Assembly (NCBI GenBank): GCA_022822005.1
Contig: JAJECO010000008.1
Span: forward strand, 186,001 to 250,000
Direction of reading: 5' to 3'
Origin: Candidatus Poribacteria bacterium
GTDB lineage: Bacteria > Poribacteria > WGA-4E > PCPOR2b
DNA: 64,000 nt
Shown: positions 8,289 through 17,033 of the stretch, piece after piece
Position numbering within the stretch: position 1 is the first letter of the stretch
Layout: every line of letters starts with the position of its first letter
Position numbers and translations under genes: made by a program
Notes under the pieces: model-generated
What the model saw: only the letters and a program-made list of their open reading frames with translations
Databases searched by the model: none
What the model was told of the DNA's origin: nothing

Positions 8289-8411
8289 ATGGTGAATTAG
8301 ATAAATAAGTGAACATTAAAAGTAGTAGGCACACTCCGTGTGCCGTAACTCCGCGCACAAAGTCCTGACCTCGCTCGTTCACACTGTCTAATTAATTCTA
8401 AAATCCACTAT
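8289..8411. repeat. MITE-like element, ATGGTGGATTTTAG family, copy 3
   Basis: The left end ATGGTGAATTAGATAAATAA matches the reverse-read right end of the copy at 2885-2998. The right end, read on the minus strand, is ATAGTGGATTTTAGAATTAA. The element is therefore inverted relative to the first copy. It has no coding capacity. Confidence 0.6.
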
Positions 8412-8430
8412 AAATGAAATTAGCGATACG

Positions 8431-9072
8431 ATGACGACAGCAGCCGTATTGTGGACAGGCGGAAAAGATTCTGCCCTCGCACTTCACCTCTCCCTCAATC
8501 GCTACAACATCAGGAAGTTAATCTGCTTTGTTCCGGCAGATAATCGGCAATTCTATGCACATCCAACGCAGTTTATGGCACTACAAGCGCAGAAGATCGG
8601 AATTCCGATTGACTTTCTAAAGATTTCCGAACCTTACAAAGCGAGATATCGGGGACAAATTGAGATGATTCGAGATTGCGGAATTGAGGTGTTAATTACG
8701 GGGGATATTTCTACTGTCGGTGGGATGCCCAACTGGATTGATGAGGTCGCAGCAGGGTTGGTAGGTGTCCATAAACCGTTGTGGGAGTTGGATCGAGGCG
8801 GCATATTGGATACCCTTGCGTCCAACCAATTTGAAGTGGTCTGCTCCCTCTCCTACAAAAAACATTTTCAGCCGACTATCACCGGAAGATATTTAGATTT
8901 GGAATTGATTTCGGAACTGAAGCAGCTGCCAATTGACGCTTGCGGTGAGCAAGGCGAATATCACACATGGGTATTGGAAGCGCCGTTTTTCAAGGCATCT
9001 GTGCAGTTGAAAGGCACACGGATCGTCGATGCCCTCGAATACTGTTACCTCACCTACGAAAGCGCGATTTAG
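8431..9072 (+). CDS. Dph6/DUF71-type ATP pyrophosphatase (diphthine-ammonia ligase family)
   Basis: The 213-residue protein has the PP-loop TGGKDS at residues 9-14 that binds ATP in adenine-nucleotide alpha-hydrolases. The family signature EQGEYHTW lies near 174-181. In eukaryotes and archaea the family amidates diphthine on elongation factor 2. Bacteria lack diphthamide, and bacterial DUF71 proteins are thought to do an ATP-dependent amidation or ligation elsewhere; a cobalamin link has been proposed for some. Length fits the short bacterial form. No clear ribosome-binding site precedes the ATG, which lies 20 bases after a MITE-like element. A bidirectional terminator follows. Confidence 0.82.
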   Translation: MTTAAVLWTGGKDSALALHLSLNRYNIRKLICFVPADNRQFYAHPTQFMALQAQKIGIPIDFLKISEPYKARYRGQIEMIRDCGIEVLITGDISTVGGMPNWIDEVAAGLVGVHKPLWELDRGGILDTLASNQFEVVCSLSYKKHFQPTITGRYLDLELISELKQLPIDACGEQGEYHTWVLEAPFFKASVQLKGTRIVDALEYCYLTYESAI

Positions 9073-9125
9073 GGCACTGATTTTAGGCGTTTCCGCTATC
9101 CAGAGTTTTCCGCCTGGTTAAAAAG

Positions 9126-9171
9126 AAAAAGGATCCCCGCAAAGGTTTGGGGCTTCGCAAGGATCCTTTTT
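9126..9171. terminator. Bidirectional terminator between convergent genes
   Basis: AAAAAGGATCC at 9126-9136 pairs with GGATCCTTTTT at 9161-9171. The T-run on one side and the A-run on the other let it serve both the Dph6-like gene (plus) and the PLP-enzyme gene (minus). Confidence 0.85.
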
Positions 9172-9205
9172 TTATGATCTTTCACTGAATTTGGGACATA
9201 GATCG

Positions 9206-10321
9206 CTATCCGGCAAGCACTTCCTTCAAACGATTCGCAACAATCAGCTCTTCGCCTTCACGGAGGGTATAAGCATTAATCACAACGCTATCGCTGGCAG
9301 CGTTTGCCCTGATGCGAGGTGTGCCGGCGTCCAGGGCGTCATTCACCTGCTCCGCGTTCTGACCGACAGTTGCTTCGTCAACAGTAACGTGGAGACTGGA
9401 CAATGTGTGGCTTCTCTCGGCGTGGACGATTTCCGTTGATACGCCGGGAATGCCCGCAAGCACCTGCGAAATCGCGTCGTATCGAGCGTCTTGGTCTTTC
9501 AAGCGTTGGTCATGATCTGCCGAGAACCAATTCTCGATTGCCGTCAAGAGCCCAACAATCTCCTGCCGATCTACCTTCATCCCTCGACCGAGTGGGCGGG
9601 GTGCGATGAAGCCGTGGGCTGTTACTTCTTCGATTAAATCTTTCCTACCACACACGAACCCGGTGGAGTGCGGTGCGTTGAAGTATTTACCACCAAAGCA
9701 GACGAGATCCGCGCACTGGGCGTTCCGTTTGAAATAGTCAAGCGGATAGATTTGTGCTGCACTATCAGCGATAGCAAGGACGTTGTTTCGGTGTGCTATC
9801 TCGATCGCTTCCTCAAGAGAGACACCGCTGTTCCCTTCAGCCTGAACAAGATAGATAATTGCGGCGGTATTGGGACCGATAGCGTTCTCAAATTCCTCTG
9901 CCGTACACCCTTCGTCGTCTCCTACAAGTACCAATTTGCTTCCGGGAACACTGTAGGCTCTGTCATAGCCGTATCGCTGACTCTTCTGGAATACCAGTTC
10001 GTCCTTGAGTCCGGTGGTATCCGGGAGTTGATCTCTTTTTTCGGGATGCTGATAGGTCATGGCAGCGGCAGAACTCAACACCATTGCGGCGTAGCAGCCC
10101 GCTGTGACGTAAGCGGCTTCGACATCCAAGAACGAGGCGATGAAATCTCCGGATTTCCTGAGAAACGTCTCCATGTCCACGAAATTTATGTCTGCGCCAT
10201 CCATCGCTGCCTTTACCGCTGCAGAGGGCGTAGAGCCGCCACGCACAGTTTGATTTCCCACAGCATTGATCAGCGGACGGACACCGAACCGTGTATAAAC
10301 ATTACTTGTATCTGTAGCCAT
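9206..10321 (-). CDS. SelA-fold PLP-dependent enzyme (selenocysteine synthase-like/ammonia-lyase family)
   Basis: The 371-residue protein matches the SelA-like subgroup of fold-type I PLP enzymes. It opens with RFGVRPLINAVGNQTVRGGS, typical of that group. Asp186 in LAIADSAAQ should contact the PLP nitrogen, and Lys212 in CFGGKYFNAPHSTGFVCG should form the Schiff base. Real SelA is about 460 residues and needs tRNA-Sec; this shorter form fits sugar-amine ammonia-lyases or aldolase-like homologues (DgaE type). No selenoprotein genes are nearby. The substrate is unknown. A near-consensus promoter lies upstream. Confidence 0.82.
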   Translation of the reverse strand: MATDTSNVYTRFGVRPLINAVGNQTVRGGSTPSAAVKAAMDGADINFVDMETFLRKSGDFIASFLDVEAAYVTAGCYAAMVLSSAAAMTYQHPEKRDQLPDTTGLKDELVFQKSQRYGYDRAYSVPGSKLVLVGDDEGCTAEEFENAIGPNTAAIIYLVQAEGNSGVSLEEAIEIAHRNNVLAIADSAAQIYPLDYFKRNAQCADLVCFGGKYFNAPHSTGFVCGRKDLIEEVTAHGFIAPRPLGRGMKVDRQEIVGLLTAIENWFSADHDQRLKDQDARYDAISQVLAGIPGVSTEIVHAERSHTLSSLHVTVDEATVGQNAEQVNDALDAGTPRIRANAASDSVVINAYTLREGEELIVANRLKEVLAG

Positions 10322-10434
10322 TACAACCTCCGTATGATTGTGCGTCGTAGATCCTTTGCTACGGCTGGGCCCTGTTCTTCGATATGGATAGGCACAGCCG
10401 GAGGTTTATCAAAAGATTGAACACTGGTGAGCAC

Positions 10435-10463
10435 ATTTTATCACAGATGCGAATTTGTGTCAA
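10435..10463 (-). promoter_or_regulatory. Promoter of the SelA-like gene
   Basis: On the minus strand TTGACA (complement at 10458-10463) is followed after 17 bp by TAAAAT (complement at 10435-10440), about 115 bases before the start codon. Confidence 0.7.
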
Positions 10464-10482
10464 TTTCTAAAATGATTTGCCG

Positions 10483-10633
10483 TAGGGTCATTTAATTCTC
10501 CGGGCGGGGCAAGATGCCCCGCCTACAGTGTAAGGGGCCATCCTCTGTCTACCCGCCAAAATCGGAGTCGGGAAGTCGTTCCTAGAGCAAAGTGTCGGGA
10601 TTGGGAAATCCCTCCTACAGAAGAACTAAATCA
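10483..10633. repeat. MITE-like element, GTAGGGTCATTTA family, copy 1
   Basis: The left end TAGGGTCATTTAATTCTCC and the right end (other strand TGATTTAGTTCTTCTGTAGG) form imperfect inverted repeats. Inside are hairpins such as GGGATT-GGGA-AATCCC and a GCGGGGC-AAGAT-GCCCCGC stem. The right half, 10566-10633, matches 17080-17147 at roughly 60 of 68 positions. It fills most of the gap between the divergent SelA-like and oxidoreductase genes. Confidence 0.7.
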
Positions 10634-10656
10634 CTGTGATTTGATTAGAAACAGAA

Positions 10657-10685
10657 TTGACAAGCGATTTCACCTTTGCTATAAT
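10657..10685 (+). promoter_or_regulatory. Consensus sigma-70 promoter of the oxidoreductase gene
   Basis: TTGACA at 10657-10662, a 17-bp spacer, and TATAAT at 10680-10685 match the consensus exactly. Transcription would begin near 10692, so the coding start must be downstream; this supports ATG 10749. Confidence 0.9.
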
Positions 10686-10748
10686 GCGAGAAAATGGTTC
10701 GGCTTCGCTAATTCGCGGTATAGATTTTCCTGTTTTTGCGAGGGGATA

Positions 10749-11882
10749 ATGAACAGTGTGCGTTATGGAGTCATCGGAATTAAGGGTGTCGGAAGCAAGC
10801 ATGTAAGCATGGCTCAAGAACATGCAAACATAGAACTGACAGCGTTGGTAGACCTCGACGAAGCAGCCGTTAAGGCCAAATCTCAAGAACTGGGTGTACG
10901 CGCATTTACCGACTATCGTGAGATGCTAAACGCTGGAATAGTCGATGCAGTATCCATCGCAACGCCGCACCATTTACATGCGATCATCGGCTTAGAATGT
11001 TTGAAAGCGGGCGTGCATGTTTTCACAGAGAAACCTCTTGCGAACCGTGTGTCGGACGCGGATACAATGATCGAAGCCGCAGAAGCAAGGGACCTGAAAC
11101 TGTGCGTCGGGCACCAATACCGAACCTATCGAACCCCTCAGACGATGAAGCATCTGATTGATACCGGTGCGATTGGGAACATCATGCGCCTGCTCTGGAC
11201 ATGGATCGAGTTTCGGCCTGAAAGCTACTATGCACGTGACATTTGGCGTCAGACGTGGCGACATGCCGGTGGCGGTGTGTTGATGAATCAGACGAGTCAT
11301 GATTTGGATCTGGTCTGTTGGCTGATTGGCGAACCGGTTCAGGTTTCTGCAATGATCGGGAATCAGTTCCATCAGATGGAGGTCGAAGATGTAGTAGTTG
11401 CGAATGTGCTGTTTGCAAATGGCGCCTTCGGCTCGATTCAGCTTACAATTAATCAACCGAAGGGTTATAGCATCCGTCAAATCGCTGGCGACAAAGGAAC
11501 GATAGCAATTCCAGATGTCCAGAGCCTCACGAATGATGCAGCAGATAGCATCCTACTCAGCACTTATGCAAATCCGCTGACGGAATTGGTGAAGGGTACA
11601 GGCAGCATAGCCGGACAACCGGGGGCTTCATGGAGGCCCATCGAGTTGCGAGCTGGATTAGGCGGACACGATAGACTGATGGAAAGCTTTACCGATGCTA
11701 TCCTTAACGGCGGTGAACCACAGGTCAACGGCGTAAGTGCACGTCCTGCGGTAGAGTTAATAAACGCCATCGTGCTTTCGGCGATACGTAAAAAAACTGT
11801 TGATTTACCGGTAGATCGAGGGGAGTATGACGAACTGTTTGAAGAGCTAAGTAGTGGCAGCCTGAAGATTCCAAGATTTTAG
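10749..11882 (+). CDS. Gfo/Idh/MocA-family NAD(P)-dependent oxidoreductase
   Basis: The 377-residue protein begins MNSVRYGVIGIKGVGSKHV, the Rossmann dinucleotide motif of this family. The EKP motif (VFTEKPLANR, near residue 97) carries the conserved lysine, and a C-terminal sheet domain with GGGVLMNQTSHDLDLVCWLIG supplies the substrate side and the His/Asp pair. Such enzymes oxidise or reduce sugars, inositols and their derivatives. ATG 10749 is chosen because a consensus promoter lies between it and any earlier in-frame start, and GAGGGG lies just upstream. A transaldolase-type gene follows 56 bases later, probably in the same operon. Confidence 0.9.
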   Translation: MNSVRYGVIGIKGVGSKHVSMAQEHANIELTALVDLDEAAVKAKSQELGVRAFTDYREMLNAGIVDAVSIATPHHLHAIIGLECLKAGVHVFTEKPLANRVSDADTMIEAAEARDLKLCVGHQYRTYRTPQTMKHLIDTGAIGNIMRLLWTWIEFRPESYYARDIWRQTWRHAGGGVLMNQTSHDLDLVCWLIGEPVQVSAMIGNQFHQMEVEDVVVANVLFANGAFGSIQLTINQPKGYSIRQIAGDKGTIAIPDVQSLTNDAADSILLSTYANPLTELVKGTGSIAGQPGASWRPIELRAGLGGHDRLMESFTDAILNGGEPQVNGVSARPAVELINAIVLSAIRKKTVDLPVDRGEYDELFEELSSGSLKIPRF

Positions 11883-11938
11883 ATAGCCGTGGATTACAGG
11901 AACACCAAACATTACATATTGTTGGGAGGAGATTATGT

Positions 11939-13180
11939 ATGGCTTTGTCATCAGATCGCGTTGACCTAATTCGCAATTTTGTGCACGAAGGAATCGATCT
12001 ACAACACGGACGTATTGAGGCGGAATCCGATCCGTTCTGGAAAGCGTTGTGTCAGGCTGGCTCTGAGCTGTGGTTGGATACCGGTGACATTGATGCTGCC
12101 GCAGGATTATGGACTGATGAGTTCACTGCCCTGACAACCAATAACACACTGCTCAACGCTGAGGTGCAAAAGGGGATTTACGATGACTTAATTCAGAAGG
12201 CAGTCAATGTACTAACTGGGTTGGATATTCAGACACAGATTATTGAGATTGCGTTTATCTTAAACGCCCGTCATGGGCTTCGTTTGGCGCAACGTTTCGG
12301 CGGCAGTGTGAGCGTTGAACTTCATACAATCTTGGCACATGACATTGAACGGAGTGTCTCTTACGGTCAACGCTATTATGAGATTTGTCCTGAACATTTT
12401 ATTATTAAAGTACCTCTGACACCCTCCGGCTTGATTGCTATGCGCCGCTTGCGGGAAGATGGAATACCGGTCAATTTCACGTTGGGATTCAGTGCACGAC
12501 ATAACTTCGTCGCAACCGCTTTTGGCGCCCCCTCCTATGTCAATGTATTTTTGGGACGACTCAATTCCTACATCGCTGATCAGCAGTTAGGTGATGGCAA
12601 ATTGGTCGGTGAAAAAGCAGTCCTTGCGAGCCAGCGTGTGGTGAAAGAACTCTCTCAAAACAATCGCGAACCAACGCTTCAGATTGCGGCAAGTTTGAGG
12701 ACAGCAGATCAACTACCGTATTTGGCTGGGATTGATGTCTTTACGATGCCTGTGAATGTTGCCGCTGCTGCCAAGCAGGAACTTTCTGGGGAATGGAAAT
12801 CGAGCCTCGAAAAGGAATATACGGTTAATCTCAACGACGGTATCAGCGAGTCGGATCTTCGGACAGACACGTTTTGGGCGATTTCGGAGTCCGATCGTCG
12901 ATTGACCGACAGTTTAGTAGCGGATGCCCCCCAAACAGCGGACGAGATAGTGGATAGGGCGCATGATATGGGTGCTGGGGACCTGTTTCCCAGACTTTCC
13001 GATGAAGAACTCGCACAAATCGCAGACGACGGTAAAATACCCAAGCATGAAATCTGGGGAGATCAGATAAAATCGGGCGAACTCGCGATTGACACACTCT
13101 TGAACCTTGCCGGACTCGCATCGTTTGAGAGCGATCAACAGGAACTGGACGACCGAATCGAAAAGCTAATTGCGCGGTGA
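11939..13180 (+). CDS. Transaldolase-family protein, long form
   Basis: The 413-residue protein has the transaldolase barrel signatures: LWLDTGDIDAAAGLWTDEFT followed by ALTTNNTLLNAEV (residues about 45-76), and the Schiff-base lysine in FIIKVPLTPSGLIAMRRL (Lys157). IPVNFTLGFSARHNFVA and AAFGAPSYVNVFLGRL-like strands follow. Family members move a three-carbon unit between sugar phosphates. The last 120 residues, rich in Asp and Glu, go beyond the compact 220-residue type. GGGAGGAG ends 7 bases before ATG 11939; an ATG at 11935 is in another frame. It follows the oxidoreductase gene and is followed by an enolase remnant. Confidence 0.85.
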   Translation: MALSSDRVDLIRNFVHEGIDLQHGRIEAESDPFWKALCQAGSELWLDTGDIDAAAGLWTDEFTALTTNNTLLNAEVQKGIYDDLIQKAVNVLTGLDIQTQIIEIAFILNARHGLRLAQRFGGSVSVELHTILAHDIERSVSYGQRYYEICPEHFIIKVPLTPSGLIAMRRLREDGIPVNFTLGFSARHNFVATAFGAPSYVNVFLGRLNSYIADQQLGDGKLVGEKAVLASQRVVKELSQNNREPTLQIAASLRTADQLPYLAGIDVFTMPVNVAAAAKQELSGEWKSSLEKEYTVNLNDGISESDLRTDTFWAISESDRRLTDSLVADAPQTADEIVDRAHDMGAGDLFPRLSDEELAQIADDGKIPKHEIWGDQIKSGELAIDTLLNLAGLASFESDQQELDDRIEKLIAR

Positions 13181-13197
13181 TCGTTCCTTAAGACAAT

Positions 13198-13644
13198 ATG
13201 AAGGCTTATGCCACGCTCGCCGACAATGTTCTCCAACCGCTCTGCATCAGTGAACGCCTGATGACGCGTTATCAATTCCGCGAACTGATTGAACTCGGCA
13301 TCCCGCAGTTCATTATGCCGGACATCTGTTGGTGTGGTGGCATAACAGAGGCTCGGAAAATAGCGGTGCTCGCTGATACCTATTATCTCCCGATCGCGCC
13401 GCACAACTGCGGCGGTCCCGTCCTGCATGTCGCCTCGATTCATCTGACGACACATTTGACAAATCTATTTATACTTGAAAGCGTCCGCCGCCACTACCTT
13501 GTTCATTACGATAATCTGGTGACGGGGCTGGTTCCAGTCGAGGAAGGACATTTGACCCCGCCTGAAGGTCCCGGACTTGGCATTGAACTCAAGCCGCAAG
13601 TGCTGGATGCCCCCGGAATTGAGATTGAGACAATTGGTAAATAA
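13198..13644 (+). pseudogene. C-terminal remnant of an enolase-superfamily dehydratase
   Basis: The 148-codon ORF corresponds only to the last third or so of a mandelate racemase/galactonate dehydratase type enzyme. Recognisable blocks are CISERLMTRYQFRELIE, IMPDICWCGGITEARKIA and LPIAPHNCGGPVLHVASIHL, the end of the barrel with the catalytic HN segment. The capping domain and the metal-binding Asp/Glu strands are missing, and the transaldolase gene ends only 17 bases upstream, so they are not present in another frame. This looks like a deletion remnant. Whether the fragment is translated is unclear; the ATG has no clear ribosome-binding site. Confidence 0.75.
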
Positions 13645-13660
13645 TATTGTAACTTATTCT

Positions 13661-13843
13661 GTTAGATCTTAACGCAAGTTGCTAGTTGTCAAACCCGCTC
13701 GGCTTGGATAGACATATCCAAGCCATCTTTGCGCGTATGCAGTGGATTTGTCAATCCACTGCGAGCGGTCATTGATTCAATTTGGCTTTCATTCGCTTGG
13801 TTTTCAACGTTTTCTATAACTAAGCAACTTAGGTTAGATCTTA
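13661..13843. mobile_element. MITE-like element folding as a three-way junction
   Basis: The ends form inverted repeats: AGATCTTAACGCAAGTTGCT at 13664-13683 against AGATCTAACCTAAGTTGCTT read from 13841 on the other strand. GTTAGATCTTA also occurs as a direct repeat at both ends (13661 and 13833). In the middle, CCGCTC (13695-13700) pairs with GAGCGG (13763-13768) and encloses two perfect 10-bp hairpins at 13701-13724 and 13739-13762. Their four-base loops, GACA and TGTC, are complementary. No coding capacity. A partial relative lies at 27714-27740. Confidence 0.7.
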
Positions 13844-13866
13844 TGAAGGCACAAACGAGAGGAGTG

Positions 13867-15619
13867 ATGCTATATCCGCAGCTTATTATTAAATCTTAAA
13901 CCCTACGTTGTCCGCTATCGGTTCGCTGTTGTTATGAGTTTTTTCTTTGTGCTTGCGACGAATGGCGTGATCGTAGTACAACCAAAATTGCTGAAGTGGG
14001 TTTTTGATGATCTCGAGAGAGCGGTTACTCCGCGAAAAATACTTTTTTACGCACTACTGATTCTTGGTGCTGCTCTGCTTGGCGGCGTACTTCGATTTGG
14101 ACAGCGTCAGGTTATCCAAGGTGCGGCAAGACGGATAGAATACCATCTTCGGAACAGTTTCTTTACGCATCTTCAAAAGCTGCCTGCCTCCTACTACCAA
14201 GATGTCCGCACGGGCGACCTGATGGCGCGAGCGACCAGTGACATGAACGCCGTCCGGATGGTGCTCAGTAGTGCTATCTCATATACATCAGACGCCATTC
14301 TCTTCTTTGTGCTGGCATTCGTGATTATGCTGGATATTGATGTACAGTTGACGCTGTTGGCACTGCTGCCATATCCAATCCTCGCCATCTTGATTAAGGA
14401 GTTGGGGAAGCGAGTCTACAAACGTTATGAGCGCATCCAAGAAGCCTTTTCCACCATGAACACGAAAGTGCAAGAGAACTTATCCGGTGTGCGCGTTGTT
14501 AAAGCGTATACGCTCGAACAGAGCGAGGTAAGCGAGTTTGAAGTACTTAATCAGCAATTTGTGGAGCGCAATCGTGATCAGATTCGGTTGACAACCTTCT
14601 TCTTTCCGCTATTCCGATTCTTACCCGGACTTGGCGTCGCTGCGCTCCTCTGGCTCGGCGGTCTCCGTGTAATCGAGGGCAAAATCACGTTGGGTGATTT
14701 TGTATCCTTCAACGCTTATCTGATGATGTTCATTCGTCCGATGATTACATTTGGCTTCGTTGTTAATACCTTTCAACGGGGTGCAGCATCAATGGATCGA
14801 ATCCGCAGCATTCTTGATGTCCAACCCGAAATCGCGGATAGAGGAACGGCCCGCCAAGACATCCAAACCATTCATGGTGAAATCGAATTTAGAAATCTGA
14901 ACTTCGCTTATCCCCGCGGTGAGCCGGTCCTCCAGAATATCAACCTGAAGATTCCACGCGGCTCAACGGCTGCAATTGTTGGTACAACCGGGAGCGGTAA
15001 GACCACCTTGGTTAACCTCATCCCTCGCATCCGCCAAGCGGAGCGGGGTATGGTTTTGATCGATGGCGTTGATATCCAAGATATTCCGCTGCAAGCGCTG
15101 AGATCTAATATCGGTTTTGTTGAACAGGAACCTTTCCTCTTTTCCGATTTGCTGCAAAACAACATCGCCTATGGCATTAGCGATACGAACGAAGTCGAGA
15201 TCAAGGATGTGGCTCACACCGCCGATCTACTTGAGCAGATTGAAGAATTTCCCGATGGACTCGAGACGTTCTTGGGTGAACGCGGTCAAACCATCTCGGG
15301 GGGACAAAAACAGCGAACGGCACTCGCACGCGCGATTATGATTAAGCCGAAGATTTTAATCTTGGACGATGCCTTTGCCAGTGTGGACACAAATACAGAG
15401 GATACCATTCTCACACGACTACACAAGATCATGGAAGATCGCACGACGATCCTCATATCGCACCGCATTTCGACGGTCCGGGCGGCTGACCTCATTATCG
15501 TCTTGGAAGAGGGACAGATTGTCGAACGCGGCACGCATGAAGAGTTATTGGCGCTTAACGGTATTTATGCGAGCATCCATGAGAAACAGCTGTTGCAAGA
15601 AGAACTTGAAGCGCTTTAG
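13867..15619 (+). CDS. ABC exporter subunit with degenerate catalytic site; 5' end disrupted
   Basis: From ATG 13934 the open frame gives 561 residues: a six-helix exporter membrane domain (to about residue 300) and an ATPase with Walker A GTTGSGKTT, signature ISGGQKQR, Walker B LILDDAFASVD and ISHRIST. The catalytic Glu after Walker B is Asp, as in the inactive half of heterodimeric exporters (TM287/BmrC type). The first membrane helix is cut by that start. In-frame codons upstream of 13934 read LLLNLKPYVVRYRFAVV, typical exporter sequence, but have no start codon. ATG 13867, with GAGAGGAG before it, is one base out of frame. A single extra base near 13882 explains this. Its partner is probably the exporter gene at 17456. 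Confidence 0.8.
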
Positions 15620-15664
15620 ACATCTTTCTAACGCTGACTTCCTGCATATTCGCCATGCACCCAG

Positions 15665-16849
15665 TTAGGTTATGGTCTGGAAGCGCTCCCAAGCTTCGCC
15701 AGCTGTCGCAGCTTGGCGTTCCAATTCACCTCGCCAACCGATGACCTCACCCGCCTTAACCCGTTCAATGTCAAAGCCTGTGTATCGGTCCTCGAGCGAA
15801 TCGCCCAGTTTCTGGGTTTCTGCCCAACGGTCCCAAGCGGTCTTCATCCACTCATGCGGCAAGGCTTCACGGACAGCGGGATCGAGCTGCCATGCGTGTC
15901 GCACGTCTGCCACCGGTGGATCGCCGGTGAACTCGCCGGACCACTTAGACCAACCGATTGATAACGTGTTCCGCTCCCGCTGGGGGACGGTGTGTCCGGT
16001 GTGGATGGTTACGCCATTGCGGATGAGCGCTTCGCCCGCCTTGAGTCGGATTGCAACTTGCCCCGGTAACGGGTCCACGCCGTTCCAACTCGGTGTGTGT
16101 GGGACACCCTGATCCTTCATCGCTCTCGGCAGGAGCACGTCATGTTCAATCGGTGTGCGCCATCGATTGTGGCTGCCCGGTACTAATTCGTGGCATTCGT
16201 CGTCCGTCAGTGCCAAGAACATGCTCACGCCGTTTCGTTCTGTGACAGACTTCGCGTTACTCTCAACAATTTCTTTCCAACGGATTCTTTCGGTCTCCTC
16301 GGAATACGCATCAGGTCCTTCGCCTCGATTCTCTTCCTGTGCAAAGTATCTCTTCCCGGTGCCCCACCATGTTGTGTCTCGGTGCCAACCGAGCTTATTC
16401 TCGTGCGTCCGGGGATTACACCACAAGAGCAGTCCACCCAGCACCGTATCTTCAGGTTGGAGTCCATTACACCAAGAGGAAACAAAATCGAGGAAATCTG
16501 AAGAGCCGTGGAAATCAGCAAAGGCAGGCTCATTAAAAGCCGGATGGATCAGCCCCCGAATCGCCCACGGCTGCTCCTGTCCCGTGCGATGCACGTAGCC
16601 CTTTGAGCAGTCGATTTTGGTGTAGATGTGCTCAGGCGCACACGCTTCGGTAACACGGCGCCCTGCTTCACGCAGAGTCGGGATCCAAGGGTTATCTACA
16701 AAATCGTTGATGATGACAAAACCGTGCTCCCTGAGATGTTCCAATCGTTCTGGTGTCGCACCGGGAGCCGAAAGTTCGGGTTTCATATCAGCAAAGGCAG
16801 GGGCGCGGTAAGGTTCCGCCGCCGGTGATTGATCGGTATTCATTTTCAT
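15665..16849 (-). CDS. Phytanoyl-CoA dioxygenase (PhyH) family protein
   Basis: The 394-residue protein is a non-haem iron, 2-oxoglutarate-dependent dioxygenase of the PhyH family. The HxD iron motif is His156-Arg-Asp158 in KLGWHRDTTWW, the distal histidine is His283 or His286 in TIHTGHTVPQRERN, and the following arginines should bind 2-oxoglutarate. GAAAGGG touches the first ATG, so ATG 16843 (Met3) may be the real start. The gene lies on the opposite strand between the two halves of an ABC exporter. PhyH families are strongly expanded in Poribacteria. The hydroxylated substrate is unknown. Confidence 0.88.
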   Translation of the reverse strand: MKMNTDQSPAAEPYRAPAFADMKPELSAPGATPERLEHLREHGFVIINDFVDNPWIPTLREAGRRVTEACAPEHIYTKIDCSKGYVHRTGQEQPWAIRGLIHPAFNEPAFADFHGSSDFLDFVSSWCNGLQPEDTVLGGLLLWCNPRTHENKLGWHRDTTWWGTGKRYFAQEENRGEGPDAYSEETERIRWKEIVESNAKSVTERNGVSMFLALTDDECHELVPGSHNRWRTPIEHDVLLPRAMKDQGVPHTPSWNGVDPLPGQVAIRLKAGEALIRNGVTIHTGHTVPQRERNTLSIGWSKWSGEFTGDPPVADVRHAWQLDPAVREALPHEWMKTAWDRWAETQKLGDSLEDRYTGFDIERVKAGEVIGWRGELERQAATAGEAWERFQTIT

Positions 16850-16982
16850 CCCTTTCGACCCATCCTAAATACGGGTCAATTTTGAAATGGTATTTGATCA
16901 ATCGGGGATTGACCAAATCTCTTGAAGACACGAGCGGGACTGTGCCCCACCCACCGTTCAGCCTATCTCCTATAGTGCGGAG

Positions 16983-17011
16983 ATTATGGCATTAAGCCGC
17001 AAATTTGTCAA
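16983..17011 (-). promoter_or_regulatory. Promoter of the PhyH gene
   Basis: On the minus strand TTGACA (complement at 17006-17011), a 17-bp spacer and CATAAT (complement at 16983-16988) lie about 135 bases before the start codon. Confidence 0.7.
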
Positions 17012-17033
17012 GAGGTTTAGCGAGACGGATTAG

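Noticed and set aside
9206-10321. True selenocysteine synthase SelA
   Set aside because: It is about 90 residues shorter, and no selB, selD or tRNA-Sec is visible; the SelA-like fold also serves sugar-amine lyases.
9668-10420. A 250-codon open frame on the plus strand opposite the SelA-like gene
   Set aside because: It is the antisense shadow of a clear PLP-enzyme gene, with no domain and no ribosome-binding site.
10641-10748. Upstream part of the oxidoreductase open frame
   Set aside because: A consensus promoter lies inside it, so it is not transcribed as coding sequence; the Rossmann motif starts right after ATG 10749.
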